A stretch of DNA of 28,099 nucleotides from an uncultured Gammaproteobacteria bacterium (GCA_913050015.1 CAJXAZ010000010.1:1-28099); one strand, 5' to 3'; numbered from the stretch's first letter, positions 1-8,532 are shown. Notes: generated by a model not told the origin, from the letters alone. A program made the numbers and translations.

Positions 1-275
1 GGTGTAAAGATTATAATTTTTTGACTTAAGAGGTTCTTGATAGTCCCAACGTCACTCTCAGACAAAGGCACATCTTCAAGCACGATAAAGATATCATCAG
101 TGCATTCAACCATTTCCTCAATATTAGGCGCAATATTGATGCTATTAAGATCAGCTTCTTCTATTTTTTTTATCAATTTTGAAACATCTTTTGATGTTAC
201 AAATTGTGCACTCAGACAGTTTTCATTTTTAAGGATATCCAACAAAAAATTATTTTGAATTTTATCCTTCTGCAT
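1..275 (-). CDS. partial hypothetical protein coupled to mdh (C-terminus outside window)
   Basis: An open frame on the minus strand starts at ATG 275-273 and runs off the left edge after 91 codons without a stop. Its ATG overlaps the mdh stop codon in a TAATG junction, the usual sign of translational coupling, so it should be co-transcribed with mdh. The visible part starts MQKDKIQNNFLLDILK and contains an acidic-hydrophobic stretch (DDIFIVLEDVPLSESDVG, about residues 60-77) followed by a basic-hydrophobic strand (QKIIIFT). This looks like an alpha/beta fold strand-helix-strand unit. It faintly resembles small gammaproteobacterial proteins of unknown function related to methyltransferase folds, but I cannot name the family. 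No signal peptide or membrane segment is visible. The function is unknown. Confidence 0.75.
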   Translation of the reverse strand, partial: MQKDKIQNNFLLDILKNENCLSAQFVTSKDVSKLIKKIEEADLNSINIAPNIEEMVECTDDIFIVLEDVPLSESDVGTIKNLLSQKIIIFT

Positions 276-1273
276 TATTTCATTAAATGTTTTACAGCTT
301 CTCTTTCTGAAGACAGCTCATCAATTGAAAGTTGAAATCTCTCTTTTGCAAAATCAGAAAGACTGATATCTCTTTTAATTTCTACACTTCCATCTTCTAA
401 TGTCATTAATGGGTAGCCACATATAAGCCCTTCAGGAACTCCATATGATCCATCACTTGCAATGGCTGCACTAAAGCAGTCACCGGCCTCTGTAGTGTTC
501 TCACAGGCAATAATAGTATCTAAAGCTGCTTTTGCTGCAGATGTTGCAGATGATGCACCACGAGCATCAATAACAGACTTTCCTCTTTGCTGAACAGTTG
601 GTAGGAATTCATTCTCTACCCAGGCCATATCATTGATTGTTTCAGTACCTGATTTTCCATTTATCACTGCATTCTCAACATCAGGATACATAGTAGGGCT
701 ATGATTGCCCCAAATAATCATATTCTTGACTTCACTAACATTAGTATTGGTTTTCTTACCTATTACTGACTTAGCTCTACTTGCATCTAGCATAGTCATT
801 GCCATCCATAACTGTGAATCTTTTCCTGCAGCATTTTTTCCAATCAAGGCATTGGTGTTTGCAGGATTACCAACTACTAAAATTTTTGCATTATCTTTAC
901 CATTCTCGCCAATAGCTTTACCTTGATTAACAAAAATACCGCCATTGATTTTAAGAAGATCAGATCTCTCTTCAATCTTTTTACCTTCGTAAACAATTCC
1001 CCTAGGAATACTTCCCACAAGTAAAAACCAATCGGCATCATGCGAGGCTTCATCAAAATTATCTGTATAAGTTACTTCACCCATATGAGGAAAATATGAA
1101 TCTTCAAGCTCCATAACTAAGCCCTCTAATTTACTTACCACTTGAGGTATCTCAACTAGACATAAATCTACAATTTTATTTCCAAATGTTTTGCCATCAA
1201 CCAGTCTTGGTATTAGCGAATATGCTATTTGACCAGCTGCACCAGTAACTACTACTTTGACTCTTGAACTCAT
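275..1273 (-). CDS. mdh: malate dehydrogenase (type 2, cytosolic-like family)
   Basis: Interconverts malate and oxaloacetate with NAD in the TCA cycle, in the cytoplasm. The 332-residue protein has the Rossmann motif TGAAGQIAYSL at 10-20, an acidic residue after beta-2 (E41) that fits NAD preference, VGNPANTN at 134-141, LDxxR at 162-166 and the catalytic histidine in WGNHSPTMYPD (H191). The length fits the 325-330 residue type 2 family, which includes eukaryotic cytosolic and betaproteobacterial enzymes, rather than the E. coli type. Compared with the usual PRxxGMERxDLL segment, the substrate loop after PRG (90-92) is about six residues longer (YEGKKIE before ERSDLL) and lacks the usual GM pair. 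It lies 26 bp downstream of the alkB-like gene, and its stop overlaps the start of the next gene. Function is secure; the loop difference probably marks a subfamily. Confidence 0.95.
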   Translation of the reverse strand: MSSRVKVVVTGAAGQIAYSLIPRLVDGKTFGNKIVDLCLVEIPQVVSKLEGLVMELEDSYFPHMGEVTYTDNFDEASHDADWFLLVGSIPRGIVYEGKKIEERSDLLKINGGIFVNQGKAIGENGKDNAKILVVGNPANTNALIGKNAAGKDSQLWMAMTMLDASRAKSVIGKKTNTNVSEVKNMIIWGNHSPTMYPDVENAVINGKSGTETINDMAWVENEFLPTVQQRGKSVIDARGASSATSAAKAALDTIIACENTTEAGDCFSAAIASDGSYGVPEGLICGYPLMTLEDGSVEIKRDISLSDFAKERFQLSIDELSSEREAVKHLMK

Positions 1274-1299
1274 TTTTATCCTTAAAGTTATGTTTACAA

Positions 1300-1887
1300 T
1301 TAACTAATTATATTCCTAAAAGTAAGATTAATTCTTGGGTTTTTAATTTTTTTTGTCTTTTTTATACCGTGCTTCCAAAATTCTTGAGTATTACCCTTCA
1401 TTACAATTAATTTGCCACTTTCTTGAGGTACGGAAAAGCTAATATTTTTATACTTATGCTTAAAGAAAATATTTCTTTCTTCTCCAAGAGACAGTGATGC
1501 AATTACAGGTTTGGGTCCAAGCTCTTTTTCATCATCAGCGTGCATGCCCATAGAGTCATCTCCATTCCTATATAAATTTGCTAATACTGAATTAAATTTA
1601 ACAGAGGTCTTTGACTCAATATCTTTTTTAATCTCATTGAGTATTTCATTCCAATCGTTCCTTACTAAATTTTTTCCAGAATATGCATAGTTAATATTTT
1701 TATCTGCATACCAAGACTGGAGCCTTGGAATCTTATGTTCTTTACCAAAAATTTTAATTAATCCCGAAACCCACTCTATTTCTAATGAGCATCTTTCAAG
1801 CCATGTCGTTATTTTTTCTTCACTATGATTTAGTTGATATATATCAATATCAATATCTGGATATTCGTCTAGGGTCTCTTTTAACAT
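1300..1887 (-). CDS. AlkB-family 2-oxoglutarate/Fe(II) dioxygenase (ALKBH2/3-like DNA repair)
   Basis: Predicted to remove alkyl groups such as 1-methyladenine and 3-methylcytosine from DNA by oxidative demethylation. The 195-residue protein carries the double-stranded beta-helix ligands: HxD (H116, D118 in MGMHADDE), a distal histidine (H173 in WKHGIKKT), and two arginines for 2-oxoglutarate and substrate (R185 and R191 in NPRINLTFR). PRLQSWYAD (54-62) matches the PR-x-WYG/D nucleotide-recognition motif of the ALKBH2/ALKBH3 branch rather than E. coli AlkB. It is transcribed toward mdh with a 26-bp gap and diverges from the dehydrogenase gene at 1968. No strong ribosome binding site precedes the ATG. 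An RNA substrate cannot be excluded from sequence. Confidence 0.9.
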   Translation of the reverse strand: MLKETLDEYPDIDIDIYQLNHSEEKITTWLERCSLEIEWVSGLIKIFGKEHKIPRLQSWYADKNINYAYSGKNLVRNDWNEILNEIKKDIESKTSVKFNSVLANLYRNGDDSMGMHADDEKELGPKPVIASLSLGEERNIFFKHKYKNISFSVPQESGKLIVMKGNTQEFWKHGIKKTKKIKNPRINLTFRNIIS

Positions 1888-1967
1888 GGTAATAGTTATA
1901 GTTTTTGATTAAAATAAAATTCTATTTTAAAGCAAAGTATTAGTTCCAACAAAAAAGGAGAAACTAA

Positions 1968-2870
1968 ATGAGTATTAGATTTGATAATCAGGTTGCAATC
2001 GTTACGGGTGCAGGCGGCGGAATTGGAAAACAACATGCATTAGAGCTTGCAAGAAAAGGAGCCAAAGTAGTTGTAAATGACTTGGGTGGAAGTGTCGACG
2101 GAAGTGGGACTAGTGATGCTGCAGAGGCTGTAGTTGCTCAAATTAAATCAGAGGGTGGAGAGGCGATGGCTAATGGTGCTAGTGTTACAGATTTGCCTGC
2201 TATCCAAAATATGGTCAAAGAGGTTATGGACAAGTGGGGAAGAATAGATATTTTAGTTAACAATGCTGGAATTCTTAGGGATAAAAGTTTTCATAATGTA
2301 ACTTTAGAAGATTTCAACTTAGTCATGGACGTTCATTTTCAAGGAACTTTAAACTGTACTCATACCATTTATCCAATCATGCGAGAGCAGGGCTATGGAA
2401 GGATTGTTTTTACCAGCTCATCAAGTGGTGTTTTCGGTAATTTTGGACAAAGTAATTATGGAGCAGCTAAAATGGCTATGGTTGGATTGATGAATACTCT
2501 AAAAATTGAAGGCCAGAAATATAATGTCTTTTCAAACTCAATAACTCCTGTCGCTTATACAAGAATGACAGAAGGCTTGATCCCAGAGGACTTTGGAAAA
2601 AATATGCAGCCTGAGTATGTAACTCCAGCAGTTATATATCTATCAAGCGACCAAGCTCCAAACGGCGCCATTATGTCAGCAGGAGCAGGTGTTTTTTCAA
2701 GAATATTTATTCATGAAACTATGGGTGTCTCTCTTGGAACTGGAGAGGATATGACTGCAGAAAATATTGCTGCAAACTGGGATGGTATTTCAGATATGGC
2801 AGATGCAAGAGCGCTTCAAAATGGCGGCGAGCAGACATTAAAAATATTTGAATTAATTAATAAACAATAA
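1968..2870 (+). CDS. short-chain dehydrogenase, (3R)-hydroxyacyl-CoA dehydrogenase-like (MFE-2 type)
   Basis: Probable NAD-dependent oxidation of a 3-hydroxyacyl-CoA or related alcohol. The 300-residue classical SDR has TGAGGGIG at 13-20, an aspartate at the end of beta-2 (VVVNDLGG, D39) favouring NAD, NNAG at 98-101, and the catalytic Ser151/Tyr164/Lys168 in FTSSSSG...NYGAAK. The block GNFGQSNYGAAK and the insert after NDLGG are typical of the dehydrogenase domain of peroxisomal multifunctional enzyme type 2 (HSD17B4). Here the hydratase and SCP2 domains are absent, so it is the stand-alone form. The start is supported by AAGGAG seven bases before ATG. Its stop lies one base from the stop of the convergent GST gene. 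A role in fatty-acid oxidation is inferred; the exact substrate is unknown. Confidence 0.85.
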   Translation: MSIRFDNQVAIVTGAGGGIGKQHALELARKGAKVVVNDLGGSVDGSGTSDAAEAVVAQIKSEGGEAMANGASVTDLPAIQNMVKEVMDKWGRIDILVNNAGILRDKSFHNVTLEDFNLVMDVHFQGTLNCTHTIYPIMREQGYGRIVFTSSSSGVFGNFGQSNYGAAKMAMVGLMNTLKIEGQKYNVFSNSITPVAYTRMTEGLIPEDFGKNMQPEYVTPAVIYLSSDQAPNGAIMSAGAGVFSRIFIHETMGVSLGTGEDMTAENIAANWDGISDMADARALQNGGEQTLKIFELINKQ

Positions 2871-2871
2871 T

Positions 2872-3483
2872 TTAAATAGAAAAACTAGGACGACTTGAAA
2901 TCTGAGTGATATATTCGCTCAGATTTTCATACTCTCCAAGCTCAATTTTATTAAGCCTTACCAAGTACATAAGAACTGAGGCAACCTGAATGTCAGCATA
3001 AGTGAATCTAGCACCAGCTATAAATTCCCTGTCTGAAACAACCTTATTAAAATATTTCAATGATTTTCTAGCAACTTCTCGTTGCGCTAAACCAAATTCT
3101 TTATTCTGATTTTCTAACTCTTTCATCCCAGGATGAGTATGTCTAAAGCCGTGAGCAAGAGGCAACATTAGCTCATGAGATGATAGTGCGTACCACATCT
3201 CTATAGTTGCTATTTCCATAGGACTCTCTCCAAATAGATTTGGTTCGGGATAAATGCATTCTAGGTATCTACAAATTGCACTAGTCTCAAGGATGACCGT
3301 TCCATCATCGAGTATTAAAGAAGGGACTCTTGAATTTGGAGCTATTGCTTTATATTCGTTTGTTTTGTGCTCTTTATTTGCAAGATCAAGATTAATAATT
3401 TCAATATTTTTAATGCCTTTCTCTGCAATAAATATGAGAACCTTCCATGGGCTTAGGGCGTATTTTGCAGAATATAATTTCAT
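2872..3483 (-). CDS. glutathione S-transferase family protein
   Basis: A 203-residue two-domain GST. The N-terminal thioredoxin fold (about 1-80) has a candidate catalytic Ser11 in ALSPWKV, the cis-proline motif VPSL at 53-56 and the glutathione-binding ETS motif at 66-68. The C-terminal helical domain carries FTYADIQ, with the conserved N-cap aspartate typical of GSTs. The likely role is glutathione conjugation or reduction of electrophiles, or a stringent-starvation-like function; the sequence does not show which. It is the last gene of the minus-strand group behind the hemolysin III gene (9-bp gap, with AAGGA before its ATG). There is no space for a terminator between it and the convergent dehydrogenase. 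Confidence 0.85.
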   Translation of the reverse strand: MKLYSAKYALSPWKVLIFIAEKGIKNIEIINLDLANKEHKTNEYKAIAPNSRVPSLILDDGTVILETSAICRYLECIYPEPNLFGESPMEIATIEMWYALSSHELMLPLAHGFRHTHPGMKELENQNKEFGLAQREVARKSLKYFNKVVSDREFIAGARFTYADIQVASVLMYLVRLNKIELGEYENLSEYITQISSRPSFSI

Positions 3484-3492
3484 ATATCTTCC

Positions 3493-4131
3493 TTAGCCAA
3501 CGATGGAATATATAACTATGAAGTGCAGAATAGCTGCTACAGAAACCAATACATGAAAAAACTCATGATAACCAAAATACTCAGGGCTAAAGTCTGGAAA
3601 CTTTAATCCATAACTAATAGCACCAACTGAATAAATAGTTCCACCTGCCACGGTTAATGCATAGTTAGTAAAACCCATAACCGAGGATAAAACGGATAGG
3701 TAGGGAATGGCCATGTATCCTGCGATAAGGTATATACCAGCCCTAACCATTCGAGGTGTGTTTGTAAATAAAACTGTTTGAAGTATACCTATACCTGCAA
3801 TTACCCATATGATTAGTAGTAGCTGCAGCCCAAGCTTATCAGGCAGTACAAGAAGACATATTGGAGTAAAACTCCCAGCTATCATTATAAAAATTGATGA
3901 GTGATCTAGTCTTCTCATGACCTTTAAGACTTTTGGCCTCCAATTAACTCTATGATAAAGAGCACTGAATCCAAACATCATAAATATACCTATCGAATAA
4001 ACAACAGTAGCAATAAGTTCTTTAGGGTTTGTGCTTTTACTGATTAAAGGAATACATGCACCAATGGAAATAAAGAACATCCATTCATGAAAATAGCCTC
4101 TTAAAAGAGGCTTTTTCTCAGCAGGATTCAC
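3493..4131 (-). CDS. hemolysin III / PAQR family membrane protein
   Basis: A 212-residue inner-membrane protein with about seven hydrophobic segments, of the YqfA/TrhA-PAQR family. The predicted metal-site motifs of the CREST superfamily are present: SALYH (S56, H60), LDH (D76, H77) near the second helix, and HEFFH (H189, H193) near the last helix. Bacterial members are called hemolysin III from early work and have been linked to membrane homeostasis, but no activity is certain. The start is a GTG whose first base is the last base of the nrdB stop (TAGTG), so translation is probably coupled to nrdB. Why it sits behind ribonucleotide reductase genes is unclear; it may simply be a passenger in the operon. 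Confidence 0.88.
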   Translation of the reverse strand: MNPAEKKPLLRGYFHEWMFFISIGACIPLISKSTNPKELIATVVYSIGIFMMFGFSALYHRVNWRPKVLKVMRRLDHSSIFIMIAGSFTPICLLVLPDKLGLQLLLIIWVIAGIGILQTVLFTNTPRMVRAGIYLIAGYMAIPYLSVLSSVMGFTNYALTVAGGTIYSVGAISYGLKFPDFSPEYFGYHEFFHVLVSVAAILHFIVIYSIVG

Positions 4132-5387
4132 TATTCCCAGTTAAGGGCTCCACCAACTTGATATTCAGTTACTCTTGTTTCAAAGAAATTCTTTTCTTTT
4201 CTTAGATCAATAATTTCTGACATCCAAGGGAAAGGGTTTGTTACACCTTTGAACTCTTCATCTAAACCAATCTGAGTAAGTCTTCGGTTTGCAATAAACT
4301 TAAGATATTCTTCCATCATTGCTGCATTCATTCCTAATACACCTCTTGGCATAGTGTCTCTTGCATACATGATTTCTAATTCAGTTCCCTCTAAGATCAT
4401 TTGAGCTGCTTCATTTTTCATCTCTGCATCCCAAAGATGTGGGTTTTCAATCTTAATTTGGTTAATAACATCAATACCAAAGTTCACATGCATTGATTCA
4501 TCTCTAAGAATGTACTGAAACTGCTCTGATGTTCCTGTCATTTTATTTCTTCTTCCCATTGAAAGAATTTGAGTAAATCCACAGTAGAAAAATATCCCTT
4601 CTAGTACGCAATAGAAAGCGATAAGATTTTTTAGTAATTGCTTATCTGTTTCTACAGTTCCAGTTTTGAAGTCAGGATCTGATATCTCTTGAGTGTACTT
4701 AAGTCCCCATGATGCTTTTCTTGCTACACATGGAACTTCTCTATACATATTAAAGATTTCTCCCTCATCCATGCCTAGGGATTCTATACAGTATTGGTAT
4801 GCATGGGTATGAATTGCTTCTTCAAGACTTTGTCTTAAAATATACTGTCTGCATTCTGGATTTGTGATTAGTCTATACAGAGCTAAAACAAGGTTATTTG
4901 CCACAAGAGAATCAGCTGTTGAAAAGAATCCAAGATTTCTTTTAACAATTGTTCTTTCATCTTCTGTTAACCCGTCTTCTGATTTCCATAAAACAATATC
5001 ACTAGTCATATTCACTTCTTGAGGCATCCAATGGTTAGCACTACCATCAAGATATTTTTGCCATGCCCAGTCATATTTCATTGGAACAAGCTGGTTTAAA
5101 TCAGCTTTACAGTTGATCATCATTTTTTCATCTACCTGAACTCTTCCCATTCCTTGATCAAGCTCTGCATTGCCGGCAGTTTCATCAAGATTTTTTATAG
5201 CTTCTCTTGCTATTTTTGCTCTTGAGCCTTCCTCAATTGGTTTTCCTTGCTTGGCAGGAGCCTCTACGTCTGTCATAACGGGTGCCGCTACTTCTATTTT
5301 TATCTCAGGTGCTTTAACCGGTTCTGGGTTACTTACCGCTGTTATTGTATTTTCTTCTTTTCCATAATCATCCCAATTCAACATCAT
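4131..5387 (-). CDS. nrdB: ribonucleotide reductase class Ia, beta subunit
   Basis: Holds the di-iron/tyrosyl radical cofactor that is passed to NrdA to reduce ribonucleoside diphosphates. In the 418-residue protein the metal ligands are D159, E190, H193, E263, E297 and H300, and the radical tyrosine is Y197 (EEAIHTHAY, matching the E-x2-H-x3-Y spacing around E. coli Y122). The ferritin core begins near residue 92 with NCKADLNQLVPMKYDW. The roughly 90 residues before it are a low-complexity Pro/Ala/Glu-rich extension, as in Pseudomonas-type NrdB of about 415 residues. The C-terminus VGGALNWE is the tail that docks on NrdA. It follows nrdA with a 13-bp gap that contains AAGGAG, so the two are one operon under the control region at 8278-8552. 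Confidence 0.97.
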   Translation of the reverse strand: MMLNWDDYGKEENTITAVSNPEPVKAPEIKIEVAAPVMTDVEAPAKQGKPIEEGSRAKIAREAIKNLDETAGNAELDQGMGRVQVDEKMMINCKADLNQLVPMKYDWAWQKYLDGSANHWMPQEVNMTSDIVLWKSEDGLTEDERTIVKRNLGFFSTADSLVANNLVLALYRLITNPECRQYILRQSLEEAIHTHAYQYCIESLGMDEGEIFNMYREVPCVARKASWGLKYTQEISDPDFKTGTVETDKQLLKNLIAFYCVLEGIFFYCGFTQILSMGRRNKMTGTSEQFQYILRDESMHVNFGIDVINQIKIENPHLWDAEMKNEAAQMILEGTELEIMYARDTMPRGVLGMNAAMMEEYLKFIANRRLTQIGLDEEFKGVTNPFPWMSEIIDLRKEKNFFETRVTEYQVGGALNWE

Positions 5388-5400
5388 AATTCTCCTTTAG

Positions 5401-8277
5401 TTACTGACATGCTTCGCAATCTGGTTCATCCATGGAAGCTGCGGATGGAACTGGTGCTGCAGCTCCGAGTTCTTGTGGTGCGGCTTCTGTTTGATCTGAG
5501 CTAACCGCGTTAAGTTTACCTTGCTGGACTGTTGACTTCTCTGTAGAGGTCGCGCCAATTGATCTTAGGTAATAAGTCGTTTTTAAGCCTGAATACCAAG
5601 CCATTCTGTATGTAATATCAAGTTTTTTACCATCAGCATTTCCAATATAAAGATTTAATGACTGTCCTTGGTCAATCCATTTTTGTCTTCTACTAGCTGC
5701 TTCAACAATATATCTAGGCTCAACTTCAAATGCTGTTGAGTAGATTGTTTTAATATCATCAGGAATTCTTGATATCTTAGCAAGACTCCCTTCAAAGTAT
5801 TTTAAATCATTGATCATTACATCATCCCATAAGTCTAACTCTTTAAGCTTACGAACTAGATGAGGGTTAACTATTGTAAATTCTCCAGAAAGGTTAGATT
5901 TCACATATAGGTTTTGATATGTTGGCTCTACTGACTGAGTTACTCCAGTTATATTTGATATCGTTGCTGTAGGGGCTATGGCCATTACATTTGAATTTCT
6001 CATTCCATCAGAAAGAACCTTCTTCCTTAATGTGTCCCAGTCTAGAGTTTCGGATCTATCAACATTTAAATACTCATTACCTCTATTCTCTGCAAGTATT
6101 TCAATTGAATCTTTTGGTAAAATACCTTTACTCCATAAAGATCCTTCGAATGTCTCATAACTTCCTCTTTCTTTTGCAAGTTCAGTTGATGCATGGATTG
6201 CATAGTAGCTTATTAATTCCATGCTCTTGTCTGCAAATTCGACTGCATCACTGCTGCAGTAAGCAATATTTTGAACGTACAAAGCATCCTGAAATCCCAT
6301 CATTCCAAGTCCAATAGGTCTGTGTTTGAGATTAGAGTTTCTTGCTGTTTCAACAGAGTAGTAGTTAATATTAATAACGTTATCTAGCATTCTGATTGCT
6401 GTCGAGACAGTTTGTTTTACTTTTTCCTCATCAAGAACGCCTTCTTTCATATGGTTTGCTAAGTTAACAGAGCCAAGATTACATACAGCTATTTCATCTG
6501 CACTAGTATTTAAAGTAATTTCTGTACATAGGTTTGATGAGTGAATTACACCAGCATGCTGTTGAGGAGATCTTAAGTTACAAGCATCTTTAAATGTAAT
6601 CCATGGGTGTCCTGTTTCAAACAACATGGTAAGCATTTTTCTCCAAAGCTCTTTTGCTGGCATTGATTTAGATTGATCCATTTCTCCAGCAGCTGCTTTT
6701 CTTTCATATTCTTCATATTTTTCTTCGAATGCTTTACCGACTAAATCATGAAGTTCTGGAGTTTCTCCTGGTGAGAACAGAGTCCAGTTTTTATCTTGCT
6801 CAACTCTTTTCATAAATAAGTCTGGAACCCAGTTAGCTGTATTCATGTCATGTGTTCTTCTTCTTTCATCACCAGTATTCTTTCTTAGCTCAAGGAATTC
6901 CTCAATATCTAAATGCCATGTTTCTAAATAGGCACACATAGCACCTTTTCTTTTCCCACCTTGGTTAACTGCTACTGCTGTATCGTTAGCAACCTTCAAG
7001 AAGGGAACGATACCCTGACTTTTTCCGTTTGTTCCTTTGATATATGAATTCATAGCTCTCACTGAGGTCCAGTCATTTCCCAAACCTCCGGCCCATTTAG
7101 ATAAAAGAGCGTTATCTTTCATTGCACCAAATATTCCATCAAGATCATCAGGGATAGTGGTTAGATAGCAAGATGACAGTTGCGGTCTCTTAGTTCCTGA
7201 ATTAAATAATGTAGGTGTAGAGCTCATGTAATCGAAGCTGGATAGAAGTCTATAAAACTCTATTGCTCTTTCTTCTCTGTTATCTTCTTCAACAGCAAGA
7301 CCCATTGCAACTCTCATAAAAAATACTTGAGGCAACTCATATCTCACGTCATCACTATGGATGAAGTATCTGTCATAAAGCGTTTGGAGGCCTAGGTACG
7401 TAAATTGATTGTCTCTTGTATGGTCTATAGCATCTCCAAGTCTCTTAAGATCAAATGTTCTTAATATTGGGTCTAATATATCGAGCTCTATGCCTTTCTC
7501 TATGTATGCGTGTAAGGCTTTTGGATAATGTTTCTCCATGTCGTGATAACTTGCTTCATCAGCAATGCCTAGGAAGCCTAGTGCCTCACACCTAATTTGA
7601 TCCATTAAAATTCTAGCAGTAACGAATGAATAATTTGGTTCTTTTTCAACCTTTGTTCTCGCTGACATAACAAGACTTGTTCTCATATCTGCTAAAGACA
7701 CTCCGTCATAAAGATTTTTTAAGGCCTCTTCTAGAACTTCGTTCATTGAGACTTCTTCGAGCCCTTCACAAGCATCATTGATTAACAATGCAACCTTATT
7801 AACGTCTAAAGGAGCTAAAGTTCCATCACTTTTTGTAATATTTATTTCTAATCTGTTTGAAATATCAATTGCAGGAGCTTCTTTCTTTCTTTCCTGAGTT
7901 CTTCCGGCTCTATAAAGAATGTAGCTTCTTGCAACCTCAAGCTCTTCTGCTCTCATTAATTGGAGCTCTACCTGATCTTGAATTTCTTCTATGTGAAGAG
8001 TTCCTCCAGAGGGCATTCTTCTTTCGAATACTTCAAGTACACCAACAGATATTTGATTAACTTTTTTATGTATTCTTTCGCTGGCTGCAGCATTACCTGA
8101 TTCATTTGCTAGAAATGCTTTTGTAATTGCTACCTTAATTTTGTCTTCTTCAAACGCAACAACTTTCCCATTTCTTTTTATGACTCTTAGTTTTCCTGGT
8201 GCTGTAGTCTCTATATCATTAGCTGCTGTTTGTGTTTGCGCTTCTAATGTTTTTGTTATTTCTTGTTGTGTTTCCAT
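5401..8277 (-). CDS. nrdA: ribonucleotide reductase class Ia, alpha (catalytic) subunit with two ATP-cones
   Basis: Reduces ribonucleoside diphosphates to deoxyribonucleotides. The 958-residue protein has two N-terminal ATP-cone domains (about 30-130 and 143-232), as in Pseudomonas NrdA; the first is probably the regulatory nucleotide sensor. Active-site residues are visible: redox cysteines C370 (SSCYL) and C599, the thiyl-radical C584 with N582 and E586 (NLCTEI), the radical-transfer tyrosine pair in TTYYLRS near residue 900, and the C-terminal thiol pair C954/C957 in DCEACQ after a flexible Ala/Pro linker. It is the first gene of nrdA-nrdB-hemolysin III-GST. The ATG at 8277 has only a weak upstream GGGA. 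NrdR-like and DnaA sites lie 130-260 bp upstream. Confidence 0.97.
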   Translation of the reverse strand: METQQEITKTLEAQTQTAANDIETTAPGKLRVIKRNGKVVAFEEDKIKVAITKAFLANESGNAAASERIHKKVNQISVGVLEVFERRMPSGGTLHIEEIQDQVELQLMRAEELEVARSYILYRAGRTQERKKEAPAIDISNRLEINITKSDGTLAPLDVNKVALLINDACEGLEEVSMNEVLEEALKNLYDGVSLADMRTSLVMSARTKVEKEPNYSFVTARILMDQIRCEALGFLGIADEASYHDMEKHYPKALHAYIEKGIELDILDPILRTFDLKRLGDAIDHTRDNQFTYLGLQTLYDRYFIHSDDVRYELPQVFFMRVAMGLAVEEDNREERAIEFYRLLSSFDYMSSTPTLFNSGTKRPQLSSCYLTTIPDDLDGIFGAMKDNALLSKWAGGLGNDWTSVRAMNSYIKGTNGKSQGIVPFLKVANDTAVAVNQGGKRKGAMCAYLETWHLDIEEFLELRKNTGDERRRTHDMNTANWVPDLFMKRVEQDKNWTLFSPGETPELHDLVGKAFEEKYEEYERKAAAGEMDQSKSMPAKELWRKMLTMLFETGHPWITFKDACNLRSPQQHAGVIHSSNLCTEITLNTSADEIAVCNLGSVNLANHMKEGVLDEEKVKQTVSTAIRMLDNVININYYSVETARNSNLKHRPIGLGMMGFQDALYVQNIAYCSSDAVEFADKSMELISYYAIHASTELAKERGSYETFEGSLWSKGILPKDSIEILAENRGNEYLNVDRSETLDWDTLRKKVLSDGMRNSNVMAIAPTATISNITGVTQSVEPTYQNLYVKSNLSGEFTIVNPHLVRKLKELDLWDDVMINDLKYFEGSLAKISRIPDDIKTIYSTAFEVEPRYIVEAASRRQKWIDQGQSLNLYIGNADGKKLDITYRMAWYSGLKTTYYLRSIGATSTEKSTVQQGKLNAVSSDQTEAAPQELGAAAPVPSAASMDEPDCEACQ

Positions 8278-8411
8278 TTTATTTTTTTCTATTCCCTATT
8301 TTTACACGTAAATTAATTGACTCATTTGAGTATTTAAAGCTTTTTTGTAATAAGTTCTTCTTGATTTCAATTATATTTACACTTTTTCCGCTACCATCTA
8401 ATATTACTAGT

Positions 8412-8420
8412 TGTGGATAA
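8412..8420 (-). promoter_or_regulatory. DnaA box
   Basis: TGTGGATAA on the plus strand is the exact complement of the consensus DnaA box TTATCCACA. It lies 135 bp upstream of the nrdA start, where DnaA could modulate nrdAB transcription as described for E. coli. Confidence 0.65.
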
Positions 8421-8436
8421 AGAAGCAAGTAAAAAA

Positions 8437-8452
8437 ACACTATATATTGTGA
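8437..8452. promoter_or_regulatory. NrdR box 1
   Basis: ACACTATATATTGTGA matches the NrdR consensus (acaCwAtATaTwGtgt) at 15 of 16 positions, differing only in the last base. NrdR is the ATP/dATP-sensing repressor of ribonucleotide reductase operons, and the site lies 160 bp upstream of nrdA. Confidence 0.8.
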
Positions 8453-8467
8453 CAATTTCATCTTTTA

Positions 8468-8483
8468 TGTCTATATAGTGTAT
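8468..8483. promoter_or_regulatory. NrdR box 2 (degenerate)
   Basis: TGTCTATATAGTGTAT matches the NrdR consensus at 11 of 16 positions, including the central CTATATA. Start-to-start distance to box 1 is 31 bp (15-bp gap), the helical phasing usually seen between paired NrdR boxes. The spacing is what makes this weaker site credible. Confidence 0.6.
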
Positions 8484-8523
8484 ATAAAGGTGTTTTATTG
8501 CTGTTGGTAATCGGTTGATAAAT

Positions 8524-8532
8524 TGTGGATAA
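8524..8532 (-). promoter_or_regulatory. DnaA box
   Basis: A second exact TGTGGATAA (complement of TTATCCACA), 20 bp before the glpK start and 112 bp from the first DnaA box in the same intergenic region. Confidence 0.6.

Noticed and set aside
37..258. Plus-strand 73-codon frame at the left edge
   Set aside because: The opposite strand carries the frame coupled to the mdh stop codon, and its sequence looks protein-like. The plus-strand frame is its antisense shadow.
8279..8461. A 60-codon minus-strand frame with a hydrophobic start, ending one base before the nrdA start
   Set aside because: It lies within the nrdA control region beside NrdR box 1, has no recognised homology and no clear ribosome binding site. 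A leader peptide cannot be excluded, but nothing positive supports it.
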